Assembly (NCBI GenBank): GCA_963674955.2
Contig: CAXXKR010000004.1
Coordinates: 1,925,861 to 1,989,860, forward strand
Source of the DNA: G963674955 sp963674955
GTDB lineage: Bacteria > Desulfobacterota > Desulfovibrionia > Desulfovibrionales > Desulfovibrionaceae
Length of the DNA: 64,000 nt
Direction: 5' to 3'
Both the position numbers and the translations under genes were made by a program. Below the pieces are notes generated by a model. The model ran no database searches. It was not told where the DNA came from and was given only the letters and a program-made list of their open reading frames with translations. Positions 33,931 through 43,249 of this stretch are shown piece after piece; within the stretch, counting starts at the first letter, position 1, and every line of letters begins with the position of its first letter.

Positions 33931-36192
33931 ATGAGCAAACACATCAAGGCCCGCATCAAGGGCATGCACTGCGCATCCTGTTCGTCCAGGATAGAGAAGG
34001 TCCTTTCCGGCATGAAAGGCGTGGAAAAGGCGGAGGTAAGCCTCGCCTCCGAGACCCTGACCCTGGATTTCGAACCCGGCGAAATCGATCTGGCGACAAT
34101 CGGCCAGAAGGTCAAGGCTTTGGGTTTCGAGGCCTTTTTCAAGGACGAAGGACTAGAGGAAGACTCTGTCCGGGACTTCACCCAAAGCCGCAGGGAAGCC
34201 CATGAGGATTTGGCAGGCAAAAGGGCCCGGCTCATTCCGGCCTTTGCCTTTGCCCTGCCCCTGCTCGTAATTTCAATGGGCCACATGTGGGGCATGCCCC
34301 TGCCCTCCTGGCTGGACCCGGCCATTTCGCCCATGAACTTCGCCCTGGCCCAGCTTCTACTGACCCTGCCCGTGATCTGGTCCGGCAGATTCTTCTACAC
34401 CGGAGGCATTCCGGCTCTATTGCGCGGCGGACCGAACATGGACTCCCTGGTGGCCGTGGGCACGGGGTCGGCCTTTCTCTACAGCCTCTGGAACCTCTTT
34501 GAAATCGCCGCCGGGCAACACGCCAAGGCCCACGACCTCTACTTCGAGTCCGCAGCGGTGCTCATAGCTCTCATTTCTCTGGGCAAGTATTTCGAGGCCC
34601 GCTCCAAGCTCAAGACCTCTGCGGCCATTTCCGCGCTCATGCGGCTGACCCCGGACAAGGCAACGCTCATCCGCAACGGAAAGCAGATTGAAGTGCCCCT
34701 GGAAGATGTGGTTCCAGGAGACACCCTGCTCATCCGCCCAGGGGGTCGCGTTCCAGTGGACGCCAGGGTTCTGGACGGACGCTCAAGCGTTGACGAGTCC
34801 ATGCTCACCGGAGAACCAATGCCCGTGAGCAAGAAGGAAGGCGACTCCCTGGCCGGGGGGACCCTGAACACCCACGGCGCCCTGACGGTCGTGGCAGAAC
34901 GGGTCGGGCGGGACACCATGCTGGCCCGGATCATCCGGCTTGTGCGCGACGCCCAGGATTCAAAAGCGCCCATCGCCAGCCTGGCCGACCAAATCAGCTT
35001 CTATTTCGTTCCGGCGGTCATGGCCATCGCCACACTCTCGGGACTGGCCTGGTACTTTGTCGGCAACGCGGACTTTTCCTTCAGCCTGCGCATCTTCGTG
35101 GCCGTCATGGTTATCGCCTGCCCCTGCGCCATGGGTCTGGCAACGCCCATGTCCATCATGGTCGGCACCGGACGCGGCGCGCAACTGGGCATCCTGGTCA
35201 AAAGCGGCGTGGCCCTGCAATCAGCGGAAAACATTTCAGCCATAGTCTTTGACAAGACCGGCACCCTGACCCACGGCAAGCCGTCTCTGACCGGGTTCAC
35301 CCTCATTGGACAGACCTCGGAATCCAAGGATGAACTCCTGGCCCTGGCAGCGGGTGCGGAAAGCGCGTCCGAGCATCCCCTGGCCCTGGCCCTGGTCAAG
35401 GCCGCCGAGGCAAAGGGCCTGGAACCCCTCAAGCCGGAAGACTTCACTGCGCTTCCCGGCCGGGGCGTAAGCGCACGAGTGAACGGCAGGCTTGTTTTGG
35501 TGGGCAATCTAGCCCTCATGTCCGACAACTCCGTTTCCGACCTGAAAAAGGCCGACTCCGTGGCAGCGCCCATTGACGGCGGAACCCTGATGTTCATGGC
35601 CGTGGATGGAGAGTTGTCCGCAGCCCTGACCATCAGCGACACACTAAAAGACGAGGCCCGGGAAACGGTCTCGCGGCTCAAGGACATGAAGCTAAAGGTG
35701 ATCATGCTCACCGGCGACACCGAGCAGTCTGGGCGAGGCATGGCCCGACGGGTGGGCATCGACGAGGTCATCGCCGGAGTCCTGCCCGACAAAAAGGCCG
35801 AAGTGATCGAAGACCTTCAGTCCCAGGGACTCAAGGTGGCCATGGTGGGCGACGGGATCAACGACGCCCCGGCCTTGGCCAGGGCCGACCTGGGCATGGC
35901 CATGGGTTCGGGCATCGACGTGGCCGTTGAGTCCGGGGACGTGGTGCTGATGAAGAGCGATCTGGGCGCAATACCCCTGGCCCTGGGCCTGAGCCGGGCC
36001 ACCATGCGCAACATCCGGCAGAATCTTTTCTGGGCCTTCGCCTTCAATACGTTAGGCATACCCGTGGCCGCAGGCCTGCTGCACATCTGGGGCGGCCCGA
36101 CCCTGAACCCCATGATCGCGGGAACGGCAATGGCCCTAAGTTCCGTAACTGTGGTCACAAACGCACTGCGTCTCAGGCTCTTCAAGGGCTGA
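33931..36192 (+). CDS. copA: Copper-exporting P1B-type ATPase
   Basis: The 753-residue inner-membrane pump exports Cu(I) from the cytoplasm. It has one N-terminal heavy-metal domain (GMHCASC, residues 11-17), eight predicted membrane helices and the actuator motif LTGE near 292. The transmembrane metal site is CPC near 396 (IACPCAMG), the phosphorylation site DKTGT is near 440, the HP motif is in SEHPLALAL, and GDGINDAPA lies near 640. These are the hallmarks of P1B-1 copper pumps. A CopZ-like chaperone is encoded separately near 50.2 kb. The start is needed to keep the metal domain intact. Confidence 0.95.
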   Translation: MSKHIKARIKGMHCASCSSRIEKVLSGMKGVEKAEVSLASETLTLDFEPGEIDLATIGQKVKALGFEAFFKDEGLEEDSVRDFTQSRREAHEDLAGKRARLIPAFAFALPLLVISMGHMWGMPLPSWLDPAISPMNFALAQLLLTLPVIWSGRFFYTGGIPALLRGGPNMDSLVAVGTGSAFLYSLWNLFEIAAGQHAKAHDLYFESAAVLIALISLGKYFEARSKLKTSAAISALMRLTPDKATLIRNGKQIEVPLEDVVPGDTLLIRPGGRVPVDARVLDGRSSVDESMLTGEPMPVSKKEGDSLAGGTLNTHGALTVVAERVGRDTMLARIIRLVRDAQDSKAPIASLADQISFYFVPAVMAIATLSGLAWYFVGNADFSFSLRIFVAVMVIACPCAMGLATPMSIMVGTGRGAQLGILVKSGVALQSAENISAIVFDKTGTLTHGKPSLTGFTLIGQTSESKDELLALAAGAESASEHPLALALVKAAEAKGLEPLKPEDFTALPGRGVSARVNGRLVLVGNLALMSDNSVSDLKKADSVAAPIDGGTLMFMAVDGELSAALTISDTLKDEARETVSRLKDMKLKVIMLTGDTEQSGRGMARRVGIDEVIAGVLPDKKAEVIEDLQSQGLKVAMVGDGINDAPALARADLGMAMGSGIDVAVESGDVVLMKSDLGAIPLALGLSRATMRNIRQNLFWAFAFNTLGIPVAAGLLHIWGGPTLNPMIAGTAMALSSVTVVTNALRLRLFKG

Positions 36193-36481
36193 GACGGTCA
36201 TAAAACAGGAAAAACTACACAAAGCAATTTCGTCTCAAGAATAATGGTGACAAATTTGCTGTAATGCCGTTGCCGGACCGACTTCCGGTCGACAGTGGCC
36301 CATGCCGAATGCAGACCTTCGCAGATTTCATTTCCTGGTTCCCTGGACCGCAGCTTTCGAGTGTTTTCCTCTGAAGCCGATTTTCCTGTCCGCTTTTCAT
36401 TGACCTCGCCGGGCCAAAAAGCATGGGAAACAGGCGTCCGAATTCCGTGAACCAACACCATCCGACTCTACCCTTTGGGCA

Positions 36482-38776
36482 TCAGGTTTGTGGTCTGGTG
36501 GGCGGTTGCAATTCGCACTCGGCCCTGGGGAAGGATATCTCGAAGCAGGCGCCTTCCGATTCCCAGGACTGGGCCTTGATGTCTCCGCCGTAGTCGGTCA
36601 CGATGCCGTAGGAAATGGACAGTCCCAGTCCGGTGCCCTTGCCCACGTGCTTGGTGGTGAAGAAGGGCTCGAACAGGCGATCCCGGATGGCCGGGGGGAT
36701 TCCCGCGCCTGTGTCGCAAATCCTGAATACGACCATCTCCGGAGTGCTGAAGGACTTGATGTGGATGCGCTTGTCCGCGTCGAGCTTCCGCTCGCTCCAT
36801 TTGTCCTCTATGGCGTCCCTGGCGTTGAGCAGGAGGTTGATGACCACCTGTTCCAGCCGGTTGGAGTCGGCCATGATCAGAGGCAGTCCCGCTTCCAGTT
36901 CCCAGACCACTTCAATGTTGTGCACCAAGAGCTGCTGGCTGAAGAACTCGAAGCCCCGCTCCAGCACCTCGTTGATCTGCACGGGCATGGTCCTGAGGTC
37001 GGACTTGCGACCAAATTCGCGCATGTGCTCAATGATCTTGCTGGCCCGGTCCACATGGGTGGAGATGCCTTCGGCCATTTCCTCCATGATCTCGGAATCC
37101 AGCGGAGTCTTGGTGGTCACCCTGCGCGAGAGCAGGTTGGAGATGGCCTTGAGGATGGTCAAGGGCTGGTTCAACTCATGGGCCACGCCCGTGCTCATCT
37201 CGCCCAGGGTTGTCATCTTGCTGGCCTGGATGAGCTGCTGTTCGGCCTCTATCTTCTTGGTCACATCCGTGCAGGTTATGATGAGGGTGTCCCGCTCCTC
37301 GAACCTGGCCGGGGAGATACGCAGGAAGACAAAAATAGGCTTGCCGGACTTGGTTACGTGGGTGCACAGCTTGATTTCGGGCCAGGTGCGCACTGCTTCC
37401 TCCCAGTCGCCGGCCTCTTCTTCGCGGAAGAAACGCATGAATGACCGGCCGCGCAGTTCCGTGTGGTGCCAGCCGTATATGTCCTGGGATGATTCGTTGG
37501 AATTGAGAATCTCCAAAGTGTCCCGGTCAAGCACGAAAACCGCGTTGGGAATGGAATCGAAAATGGCGTGATAGCGGTGCTCGGAGGCGGCCAACTGGTC
37601 CACCAGCTCCTTGCGGCGGGAAATGTCGATCATCATCTCCATGGCCGCCACCACCACGCCCTCTTCGTTCTTGACCGGGGAGGTGTACACGATCCAATGA
37701 ATGGGCCTGCCTTCCTTGGACAGGCCGGATTCCTCAGACATGTGGGACAAACCATCCTTGAAGGTGCGGTCCACCGGGCAGGCCTCGCATTTCTCCAACC
37801 GTCCCTTGTTGACCTGCCAACACCGTTTTCCCCTAGGCGGCCCGAAGTGGCGTTCATAGGCCGAATTGTGCCGGATGACGCGGTAGTCGGCGTCCACCAC
37901 GCTGACCAGGCACGGCACGTTGTCGAACAGATTTCGAAATTCCTCCCGCTGCTCCATGAGCTCGCGGTGCTTTTCGGAGACCCGCTGGCCCATCATGTTG
38001 AAGGCCTCGCCCAAGGTGCCTATCTCGTCCACCTGCTCGATCTTGATGTCCGTGAAGGCCCGGCCCGCGCTGATACCCTCGGTGGCGGAGATGAACCTCT
38101 TGATGGGCCGGAATATGAACCGGTAGGTGAAGGCGAACAGGGCCAGGAAAGTGGCCGTGAAGACCACAATGGCAATTCCCATGTTGGCCCGTTCAAACAT
38201 CATGATCATGGCGTTCTTGGCATCCATGTTCACGGTCACATCCAGCAGGCCCAAAACCTGCTCATCCTCCTTGTGCACATGGCAAGGGCCGGGCGAGCAC
38301 CCCTCGACATTGGCGATGGGGGTCATAATGGCCATGAACACCCGTTCGCCCGACTGGACCATCCTGGTCCGCTTGGACAGAGGCATGGCGGGCGGCGGCG
38401 GGTCATACTGGTGGCAGTTCCAGCAAGAGGGCGACTCCATGTCGATGACCGTGCCGATCTCCTCGGAGATGTTGGAAAAAATGATGCGGCCCTGTTTGTT
38501 GTAGACGCGGATGTTCTCGATCTCCTCCTGTTTGCTGATGTTGTTGATGTTCTCTTTGATGTCCTCTTCGCTGTCGAGCATCATGGCATAGTGCAGGGCA
38601 AGTTTGATGGTGTCGGACACCATCTCGATATCGGACATGACATTGGAAAGAACGTTGCGCTTGAAGTAGTAGACGTTGAATCCGGTCCATACGAAGATGC
38701 ACAAGAGAAGCGTGACCCCGCCGGACAGGATCATCTTGGCGATCAGGCTTTCGCGAAATCTCTTGAACATCTTCAC
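36482..38776 (-). CDS. Sensor histidine kinase with periplasmic two-haem c-type sensor domain
   Basis: The 764-residue membrane kinase has helices at about 13-33 and 199-219 bordering a periplasmic domain. That domain contains CWNCH (118-122) and CSPGPCH (160-166), covalent haem c motifs of CxxCH and CX4CH type. A HAMP domain (about 220-272) precedes two PAS domains (about 283-390, with a Cys-rich CW...EKCEACP motif; and about 400-510). The kinase core has phospho-acceptor H533 in GVAHELNQPL and an ATPase domain with DTGAGIPPA and GTGLGLSIS. It is the most distal gene of the hmc regulatory cassette, 39 bases after rrf2. Direct haem redox sensing is inferred from the motifs. Confidence 0.88.
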   Translation of the reverse strand: MKMFKRFRESLIAKMILSGGVTLLLCIFVWTGFNVYYFKRNVLSNVMSDIEMVSDTIKLALHYAMMLDSEEDIKENINNISKQEEIENIRVYNKQGRIIFSNISEEIGTVIDMESPSCWNCHQYDPPPPAMPLSKRTRMVQSGERVFMAIMTPIANVEGCSPGPCHVHKEDEQVLGLLDVTVNMDAKNAMIMMFERANMGIAIVVFTATFLALFAFTYRFIFRPIKRFISATEGISAGRAFTDIKIEQVDEIGTLGEAFNMMGQRVSEKHRELMEQREEFRNLFDNVPCLVSVVDADYRVIRHNSAYERHFGPPRGKRCWQVNKGRLEKCEACPVDRTFKDGLSHMSEESGLSKEGRPIHWIVYTSPVKNEEGVVVAAMEMMIDISRRKELVDQLAASEHRYHAIFDSIPNAVFVLDRDTLEILNSNESSQDIYGWHHTELRGRSFMRFFREEEAGDWEEAVRTWPEIKLCTHVTKSGKPIFVFLRISPARFEERDTLIITCTDVTKKIEAEQQLIQASKMTTLGEMSTGVAHELNQPLTILKAISNLLSRRVTTKTPLDSEIMEEMAEGISTHVDRASKIIEHMREFGRKSDLRTMPVQINEVLERGFEFFSQQLLVHNIEVVWELEAGLPLIMADSNRLEQVVINLLLNARDAIEDKWSERKLDADKRIHIKSFSTPEMVVFRICDTGAGIPPAIRDRLFEPFFTTKHVGKGTGLGLSISYGIVTDYGGDIKAQSWESEGACFEISFPRAECELQPPTRPQT

Positions 38777-38815
38777 ACCTCCCTCTTGCCGTGGGGCATG
38801 TCTTGTGTCGGTCGG

Positions 38816-39256
38816 CTAATCTTTTGTCCACGGATTCTGCGGACACAGGAACGCGTCCTTCATCAGGTCGGCCAGGGAATAGGAGTCGAGCATCTTGTAC
38901 ATGGCCATGCTGGCATCGTCCCAAATGGAGCGTTTCAGGCAGACTGCGGCTCGCGGGCAGGTGGACACGTCGCCTTCGCAACCCAGGACCTGCTCTTCGC
39001 CGTCCAGGATGCGGGCCACCTCGCCGATTGAAATATCCTCGGGGCGCCTGACCAGGACATTGCCGCCGTTGGGGCCGCGCTTGCCGGTTACGTAGCCCCC
39101 TTGTTTAAGCAGCTTGATTAGCTTTTCAAGATATTTGAGAGAAAGACCCTCGCGGTCGGCAGTGTCCTTGCTCGGAACGGGACTTCCGCCCCCGGAATGA
39201 AGGGCGATGTCCAGAAGCAACCGGGTGCCGTATCTGCTGCGTGTAGTCAGCTTCAT
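38816..39256 (-). CDS. rrf2: Rrf2 family transcriptional regulator
   Basis: The start at 39256 (MKLTTRSRYG) has AAGGG about 8 bases upstream and gives 146 residues. The N-terminal winged helix has the family pattern TRSRYGTRLLLDIALHSG and LSLKYLEKLIKLLKQGGYV followed by GPNGG. Cysteines C93, C100 and C106 (CX6CX5C) fit an iron-sulfur cluster site as in IscR/NsrR. In Desulfovibrio vulgaris, Rrf2 is encoded at the end of the hmc operon and represses it. The position here, downstream of hmcA-F and the Rrf1-like genes, matches. Confidence 0.9.
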   Translation of the reverse strand: MKLTTRSRYGTRLLLDIALHSGGGSPVPSKDTADREGLSLKYLEKLIKLLKQGGYVTGKRGPNGGNVLVRRPEDISIGEVARILDGEEQVLGCEGDVSTCPRAAVCLKRSIWDDASMAMYKMLDSYSLADLMKDAFLCPQNPWTKD

Positions 39257-39352
39257 AAAACCCTTCCCTGGCGGCGTATGTGATGGACGCACGCTCTTTG
39301 CTCTCCCAACACAAAAAACACATGCACTCGGCCCGCCCGGCCCCTCGACGAC

Positions 39353-41263
39353 CTACCTTCCTGCGTTTTCGGGCAAGGTGATGGTGAAGACCGAACCCTG
39401 ATCCGGGGATGATTCCACCTCTATGGAACCGCCGTGCTGTTCGATGGTCTGGTTGGAAATGAACAGCCCGATACCCGTACCCTTCTTGCCCTTTGACGAA
39501 AAAAAGAGTGTGAAAATCTTTTCCTTGGTCTCCTGATCCATGCCCATGCCGTTGTCGGCCACGGTGACAACCAGGTCGGAACCCTTGCGCTCGGCGTTCA
39601 GTTCCACCCGGCCCCCCTCCCGTTGTTCGGAGGCGTCCACACCGTTTTCCAGAAAGTTGATCAACGCTGCGGACATTGCCGCTGTGTCGGCCTGCAGGTT
39701 TCCGAGATTGTCGGGCACGTTGCAGACAAACTCCACGCAGGCCGCCTCCGCCTTGGCTGCGGCAATATCCGCCGTGTCCCTGAGAAACCGGGAGGCGTCC
39801 ACTGTTTCAGTCTCCAACTCCCGCACCTTGGCGTAATAAAGGATGTCCAGGACCATTTTCTTGACCCGTCCGACGATGGACTTGAGGGCTGTTGCGGCGG
39901 CTTCCGCACGCTTCTTGTCGCCTTTTCTCAGGCCGGATTCCAACCGGTAGATGCCGCCGTCAAGAGAGGTCAGCATGCCCTTGACCCCGTGGGACATGGA
40001 GCCGAGCATGATGCCGAGGGATGTCAGGTGGTCCTGCAGCCGGCGAATTTCCGTGATGTCGGTGGACATCTCCATGGCCTGAACGACCCTGCCGGATGCG
40101 TCGTGGATGGGCGCACTCTGCACCAGCATATTCTTCTGCACGCCGCCCAAGGTCGTGACCACGGTTTCGCGTTGCCGGGAAAGACCGTCCTTGAAGGTCT
40201 TTTCTATGAGGCAGTCGTCGCACTGCTCGTCGCGATGCTTGTAATAGGCAAAGCACGGCTTGCCTTCGGCCTCGCCGAAGTCCTCGACGAACTTCCTGTT
40301 GGCCTCGGCAATGGAAAAATCTGGATTTTGCACAGTAATGTAGCAGGGAGCCTCGTCAAAAAGCCGCTGATATTTATACTGGGTGGTCAGCAATTCGTCC
40401 TGGAGGCGCTTAAGTTCGGTCATGTCGACGGAAATATCCAAAACCAATTCGATGTCCCCGTTTTTGCCGGGAATGGGCGCAGTGAAAACCGAGACCGGTA
40501 TCTCCTCCCCGTCCTTGCCGCAAAAGGTTTCCCTGCTGCGTTGGCCGTGTCCGGTCTCGAAGGTCTTTTGCACGGGACAGGCGTTGCCCGGAGAATTGCG
40601 GTCGGAATATATGTCGAAACTGTTGTCGCCCACCCTGTTGCCGAGCCGTTCCTCGAACAGTGTGTTGTGGGCCACTATCTCCAGGTAGCGGTTGTGGATG
40701 GAGACAAGGCAGGGGAGTTCGTTGAACAGGCCGTGTCCGGTCTCCACCTCCTGGGCCGCATCGGACAGGGCGGACGAGAGTCCCTGGACCACCTGGCATG
40801 CGGCGTTCTGGCGCTCAAGTTCCACGATGCGCCGAGTCTTCTCCTCGACCAGGGATTCCAGGTTCTCCGTGTATTCGCGGAGTTGGCGCTTCATGTTGAT
40901 GCGGACGTGCGCCCGTTCCAGAGCGACATCCAGGACATCGTTGTTGATGGGCTTGGTGATGAAATCCGAGGCGTCGAACTTCAGGGACTCGATGGCCAGG
41001 TCCAAGTCGCCGTGGCCGGTGATCATGACGACCTCGGTTTCGGGGGATTTGTCCTTGATGGCCTTGAGCAGCTCGATGCCGTCCATAACGGGCATCTTGA
41101 TGTCGGTAAACACGATGTCCGGCCTGAACCGGTCGAAAAGCTCCAGGGCGGCCCTGCCGTTGGCGGCCGTTTCCACTTCGTAGCCGAGATCCATTAGAGA
41201 GAACCCGAGGAAGCGGCGGACGCCTTCCTCGTCATCGACGAGCATCAATTTCCTGAAATCCAT
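39353..41263 (-). CDS. Receiver-PAS-PAS sensor histidine kinase
   Basis: The start at 41263 (MDFRKLMLVD) has GGAGGGG immediately upstream and gives 636 residues. The N-terminal receiver domain has its phospho-acceptor Asp at residue 54 (VFTDIKMP). A linker coiled coil follows, then two PAS domains with Cys-containing motifs (NACPVQKTF; QCDDCLIEKTF). The kinase core has the acceptor His in GSMSHGVKGML and an ATPase domain with DNGMGM and GTGIGLFIS. No membrane segment is present, so it is cytoplasmic. An N-terminal receiver suggests it takes phosphate or is gated by another kinase. It lies in the hmc regulatory cassette. Confidence 0.88.
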   Translation of the reverse strand: MDFRKLMLVDDEEGVRRFLGFSLMDLGYEVETAANGRAALELFDRFRPDIVFTDIKMPVMDGIELLKAIKDKSPETEVVMITGHGDLDLAIESLKFDASDFITKPINNDVLDVALERAHVRINMKRQLREYTENLESLVEEKTRRIVELERQNAACQVVQGLSSALSDAAQEVETGHGLFNELPCLVSIHNRYLEIVAHNTLFEERLGNRVGDNSFDIYSDRNSPGNACPVQKTFETGHGQRSRETFCGKDGEEIPVSVFTAPIPGKNGDIELVLDISVDMTELKRLQDELLTTQYKYQRLFDEAPCYITVQNPDFSIAEANRKFVEDFGEAEGKPCFAYYKHRDEQCDDCLIEKTFKDGLSRQRETVVTTLGGVQKNMLVQSAPIHDASGRVVQAMEMSTDITEIRRLQDHLTSLGIMLGSMSHGVKGMLTSLDGGIYRLESGLRKGDKKRAEAAATALKSIVGRVKKMVLDILYYAKVRELETETVDASRFLRDTADIAAAKAEAACVEFVCNVPDNLGNLQADTAAMSAALINFLENGVDASEQREGGRVELNAERKGSDLVVTVADNGMGMDQETKEKIFTLFFSSKGKKGTGIGLFISNQTIEQHGGSIEVESSPDQGSVFTITLPENAGR

Positions 41264-41351
41264 CATCCCCTCCGGTAAAATCCGGTTCGCCAATCGCACC
41301 CACGATGTTCACTCGTCAAACAAATCCCCGATTCCACGGGTTCCGCCCCGG

Positions 41352-41708
41352 TTATTCGCCCAGGGCCTCGCGCACGATCTGGATCACATCCGCCGGATCA
41401 AAGGGCTTCTTGATGGTCGCCACGGCCCGCCGGATGGCCAGATGAATTCCCGACAGGCCGCTGATGACTATCACCGGGATGTCGCGAAATTCCTTTTCGC
41501 TGGTAAGCCGACGGTAGAATCTTGGACCCCACTCGTGGGGCATCTCGATATCCAGGGTGATGAGGTCCGGCTGTTCAGCCATTGCGACCTCATAGGCGGA
41601 TATCCCGTCGGAAGCGCGGCAGGTGTCGTATCCGTGATCTTCGAATACGTTTATGAGGTAATCGACGATATCGGGATCATCGTCCACCACCATGATTTTC
41701 TTTGGCAT
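41352..41708 (-). CDS. Single-domain response regulator, Rrf1-like
   Basis: The 118-residue stand-alone receiver domain has acidic residues DDD at 9-11, phospho-acceptor D53 (ITLDIEMP), a Ser in VIVISG and Lys in TIKKPFDP. It shares with the next gene an unusual continuation after the acceptor (EMP-EWGPRFYR), so the two are paralogues. There is no DNA-binding domain. In D. vulgaris a single Rrf1 receiver is encoded after hmcF, and here there are two. It may shuttle phosphate between the kinases of this cassette. Confidence 0.85.
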   Translation of the reverse strand: MPKKIMVVDDDPDIVDYLINVFEDHGYDTCRASDGISAYEVAMAEQPDLITLDIEMPHEWGPRFYRRLTSEKEFRDIPVIVISGLSGIHLAIRRAVATIKKPFDPADVIQIVREALGE

Positions 41709-41793
41709 GAGCTCTACCTGTGTTCAAGTGCCGGGGTGTCCCGCCACGAAAGCAACGGATACTCAACCTGCGCACCAGTTCAGGTCGAAAACT

Positions 41794-41825
41794 CGGCCCG
41801 CGAATCAAAATCGAACCGCGGGCCG
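41794..41825 (-). terminator. Intercistronic hairpin between the two Rrf1-like genes
   Basis: CGGCCCGCG, a 14-base loop, then CGCGGGCCG: a perfect 9-bp GC stem. On the minus strand AGTTTTC follows, so it could act as a weak terminator or as an mRNA-stabilising/processing hairpin. Confidence 0.45.
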
Positions 41826-41850
41826 GTATCTCCAACCCCACCTGACCCTG

Positions 41851-42204
41851 CTAGCCGATAGCGTCCTTGACGATTTTCAGCAGCTGGGCAGGTTCAAAAG
41901 GCTTGGTAAGACTTGCGATCGCCTTGGGAACAGCGTACTGGATCGCGTTGAGGCCGCTGATGACCACAACGGGAGTACGCTTGAGCTCTTCATCCTGGCT
42001 GATCTTGCGGTAGAACCGGGGACCCCATTCGTTGGGCATTTCCAGGTCCAGGGTGATGAGGTCGGGCTTCTCGTTCTTGGCGATATCCACGGCCTCGGAA
42101 CCATCAGTGGCAGTCACGGTTTCATACCCGTTGTCGCCGAGCAGCTCGGACAAATACGAACGGATTTCCTTGTCATCGTCGACAATGAGAATCTTCTTGG
42201 ACAT
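41851..42204 (-). CDS. rrf1: Single-domain response regulator Rrf1
   Basis: The start at 42204 (MSKKILIVDD) is preceded by AGGAGG and gives 117 residues. This is a receiver domain only, with D10/D11, acceptor D53 (ITLDLEMPNEW), a Ser in VVISG and Lys in SLTKPFEP. The EMPNEWGPRFYRK continuation is shared with its downstream paralogue. It corresponds in position to Rrf1 of the D. vulgaris hmc operon, separated here from hmcF by a tandem Usp gene. Confidence 0.85.
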   Translation of the reverse strand: MSKKILIVDDDKEIRSYLSELLGDNGYETVTATDGSEAVDIAKNEKPDLITLDLEMPNEWGPRFYRKISQDEELKRTPVVVISGLNAIQYAVPKAIASLTKPFEPAQLLKIVKDAIG

Positions 42205-42250
42205 AACATACCTCCTGGTACTCATGAATCATTTCCGTTGATTCTTGATC

Positions 42251-42285
42251 TGCCGCAGTCGCTCCCGCCAAGGCCGACTGCGGCA
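42251..42285 (-). terminator. Intercistronic hairpin between usp and rrf1
   Basis: TGCCGCAGTCG, 13 bases, then CGACTGCGGCA: a perfect 11-bp stem. No T-run follows on the minus strand (the transcribed one), so processing or partial termination is more likely than full termination. Confidence 0.45.
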
Positions 42286-42336
42286 TTAATATTTTCACAA
42301 GCGCACCCGTCAAATGCCGAACGCGCTTCTCACTCA

Positions 42337-43230
42337 TTAAACCTTGTCAGGCTTGCTGACGCTGACCACCGGACAACCGGCACGCAGGATGACCTGCTCC
42401 ATGGTGGAGCCGATGCGGGCCAGTTCCGGGTCCAACTCGCGGTTGTGGTGCGCCATGACGATGAGGTCGGCGCTCCGCTCGCGGGCCATTTTGACGATTT
42501 CCACGTAGGGCACGCCTTCCCAGACTTCAACGTCGAAGTTCTTGAAACCGCCCAGCTTGGATACATAGGTTTCGCGAATGCGATTCCGGGCTGCGAGCAG
42601 TTCGTCTTCGATGGCGTTCTGGTCGAGCACCTTGCCGCTGATATCCAGAGCGTGAAACAGCGTCAGGTCGCAGTCCAGCTCCTTGGCCGAGGCCAGGGCG
42701 AACTTGAATGCGTTCTCTGCCGGCTTGGAAAAGTCCGTGGCAAAGATGATGCTGCCGAAGCCGCCCCAGTAGGACGCGGTCTCGCGGTGTACGGTCATCA
42801 CCGGGCAACGTGCGGCTTTGGCCACGCGCTGCAGAGTGGAACCGGGGTAGCCCTTGCGGTAGGCGGATGAGTCGCCGGAGCTGGCGCCCATGACGATCAG
42901 GTCCACATCCTCGGCGCGGGCAGCGCGAAGGATCTCGCGATGGGGCACGCCGGTGGTGGTGATTATCTTGGAGTACTCCACGGACTCGATCTGCTTCTGG
43001 AAGGTGGATTTCAACTCCTCTTCGACCCAGGCGCGATATTCATCGTCAATCTCGACCTCTTCGCCGGTGCGGACGTCGTTGACCACCTGGGAAAACGCCT
43101 TGGTGGGGACGCCCATGACATTGAAGACCACGACCTCGGCCCCATAACGCTTGGCCATGTCAAAGGCGACACGGGCAGCGCCGAAGGTGGACGGAGCTCC
43201 GCTGGTGGCCAAAAGAATCTTTTTGAACAT
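42337..43230 (-). CDS. Tandem universal stress protein (two UspA domains)
   Basis: The 297-residue cytoplasmic protein has two Usp domains (about 1-145 and 150-297). The first starts KKILLATSGAPSTFGAARVA and ends with an ATP-binding-like loop VMGASSGDSSAYRKGYPGST. The second starts IIFATDFSKPAENAFKFAL and ends VMAHHNRELDPELARIGST. Such tandem Usp proteins bind ATP in some species. It lies 19 bases after hmcF within the hmc operon, ahead of rrf1. This is an extra gene compared with the D. vulgaris order. Confidence 0.88.
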   Translation of the reverse strand: MFKKILLATSGAPSTFGAARVAFDMAKRYGAEVVVFNVMGVPTKAFSQVVNDVRTGEEVEIDDEYRAWVEEELKSTFQKQIESVEYSKIITTTGVPHREILRAARAEDVDLIVMGASSGDSSAYRKGYPGSTLQRVAKAARCPVMTVHRETASYWGGFGSIIFATDFSKPAENAFKFALASAKELDCDLTLFHALDISGKVLDQNAIEDELLAARNRIRETYVSKLGGFKNFDVEVWEGVPYVEIVKMARERSADLIVMAHHNRELDPELARIGSTMEQVILRAGCPVVSVSKPDKV

Positions 43231-43249
43231 ATTTCACCTCGTCCTTTGG

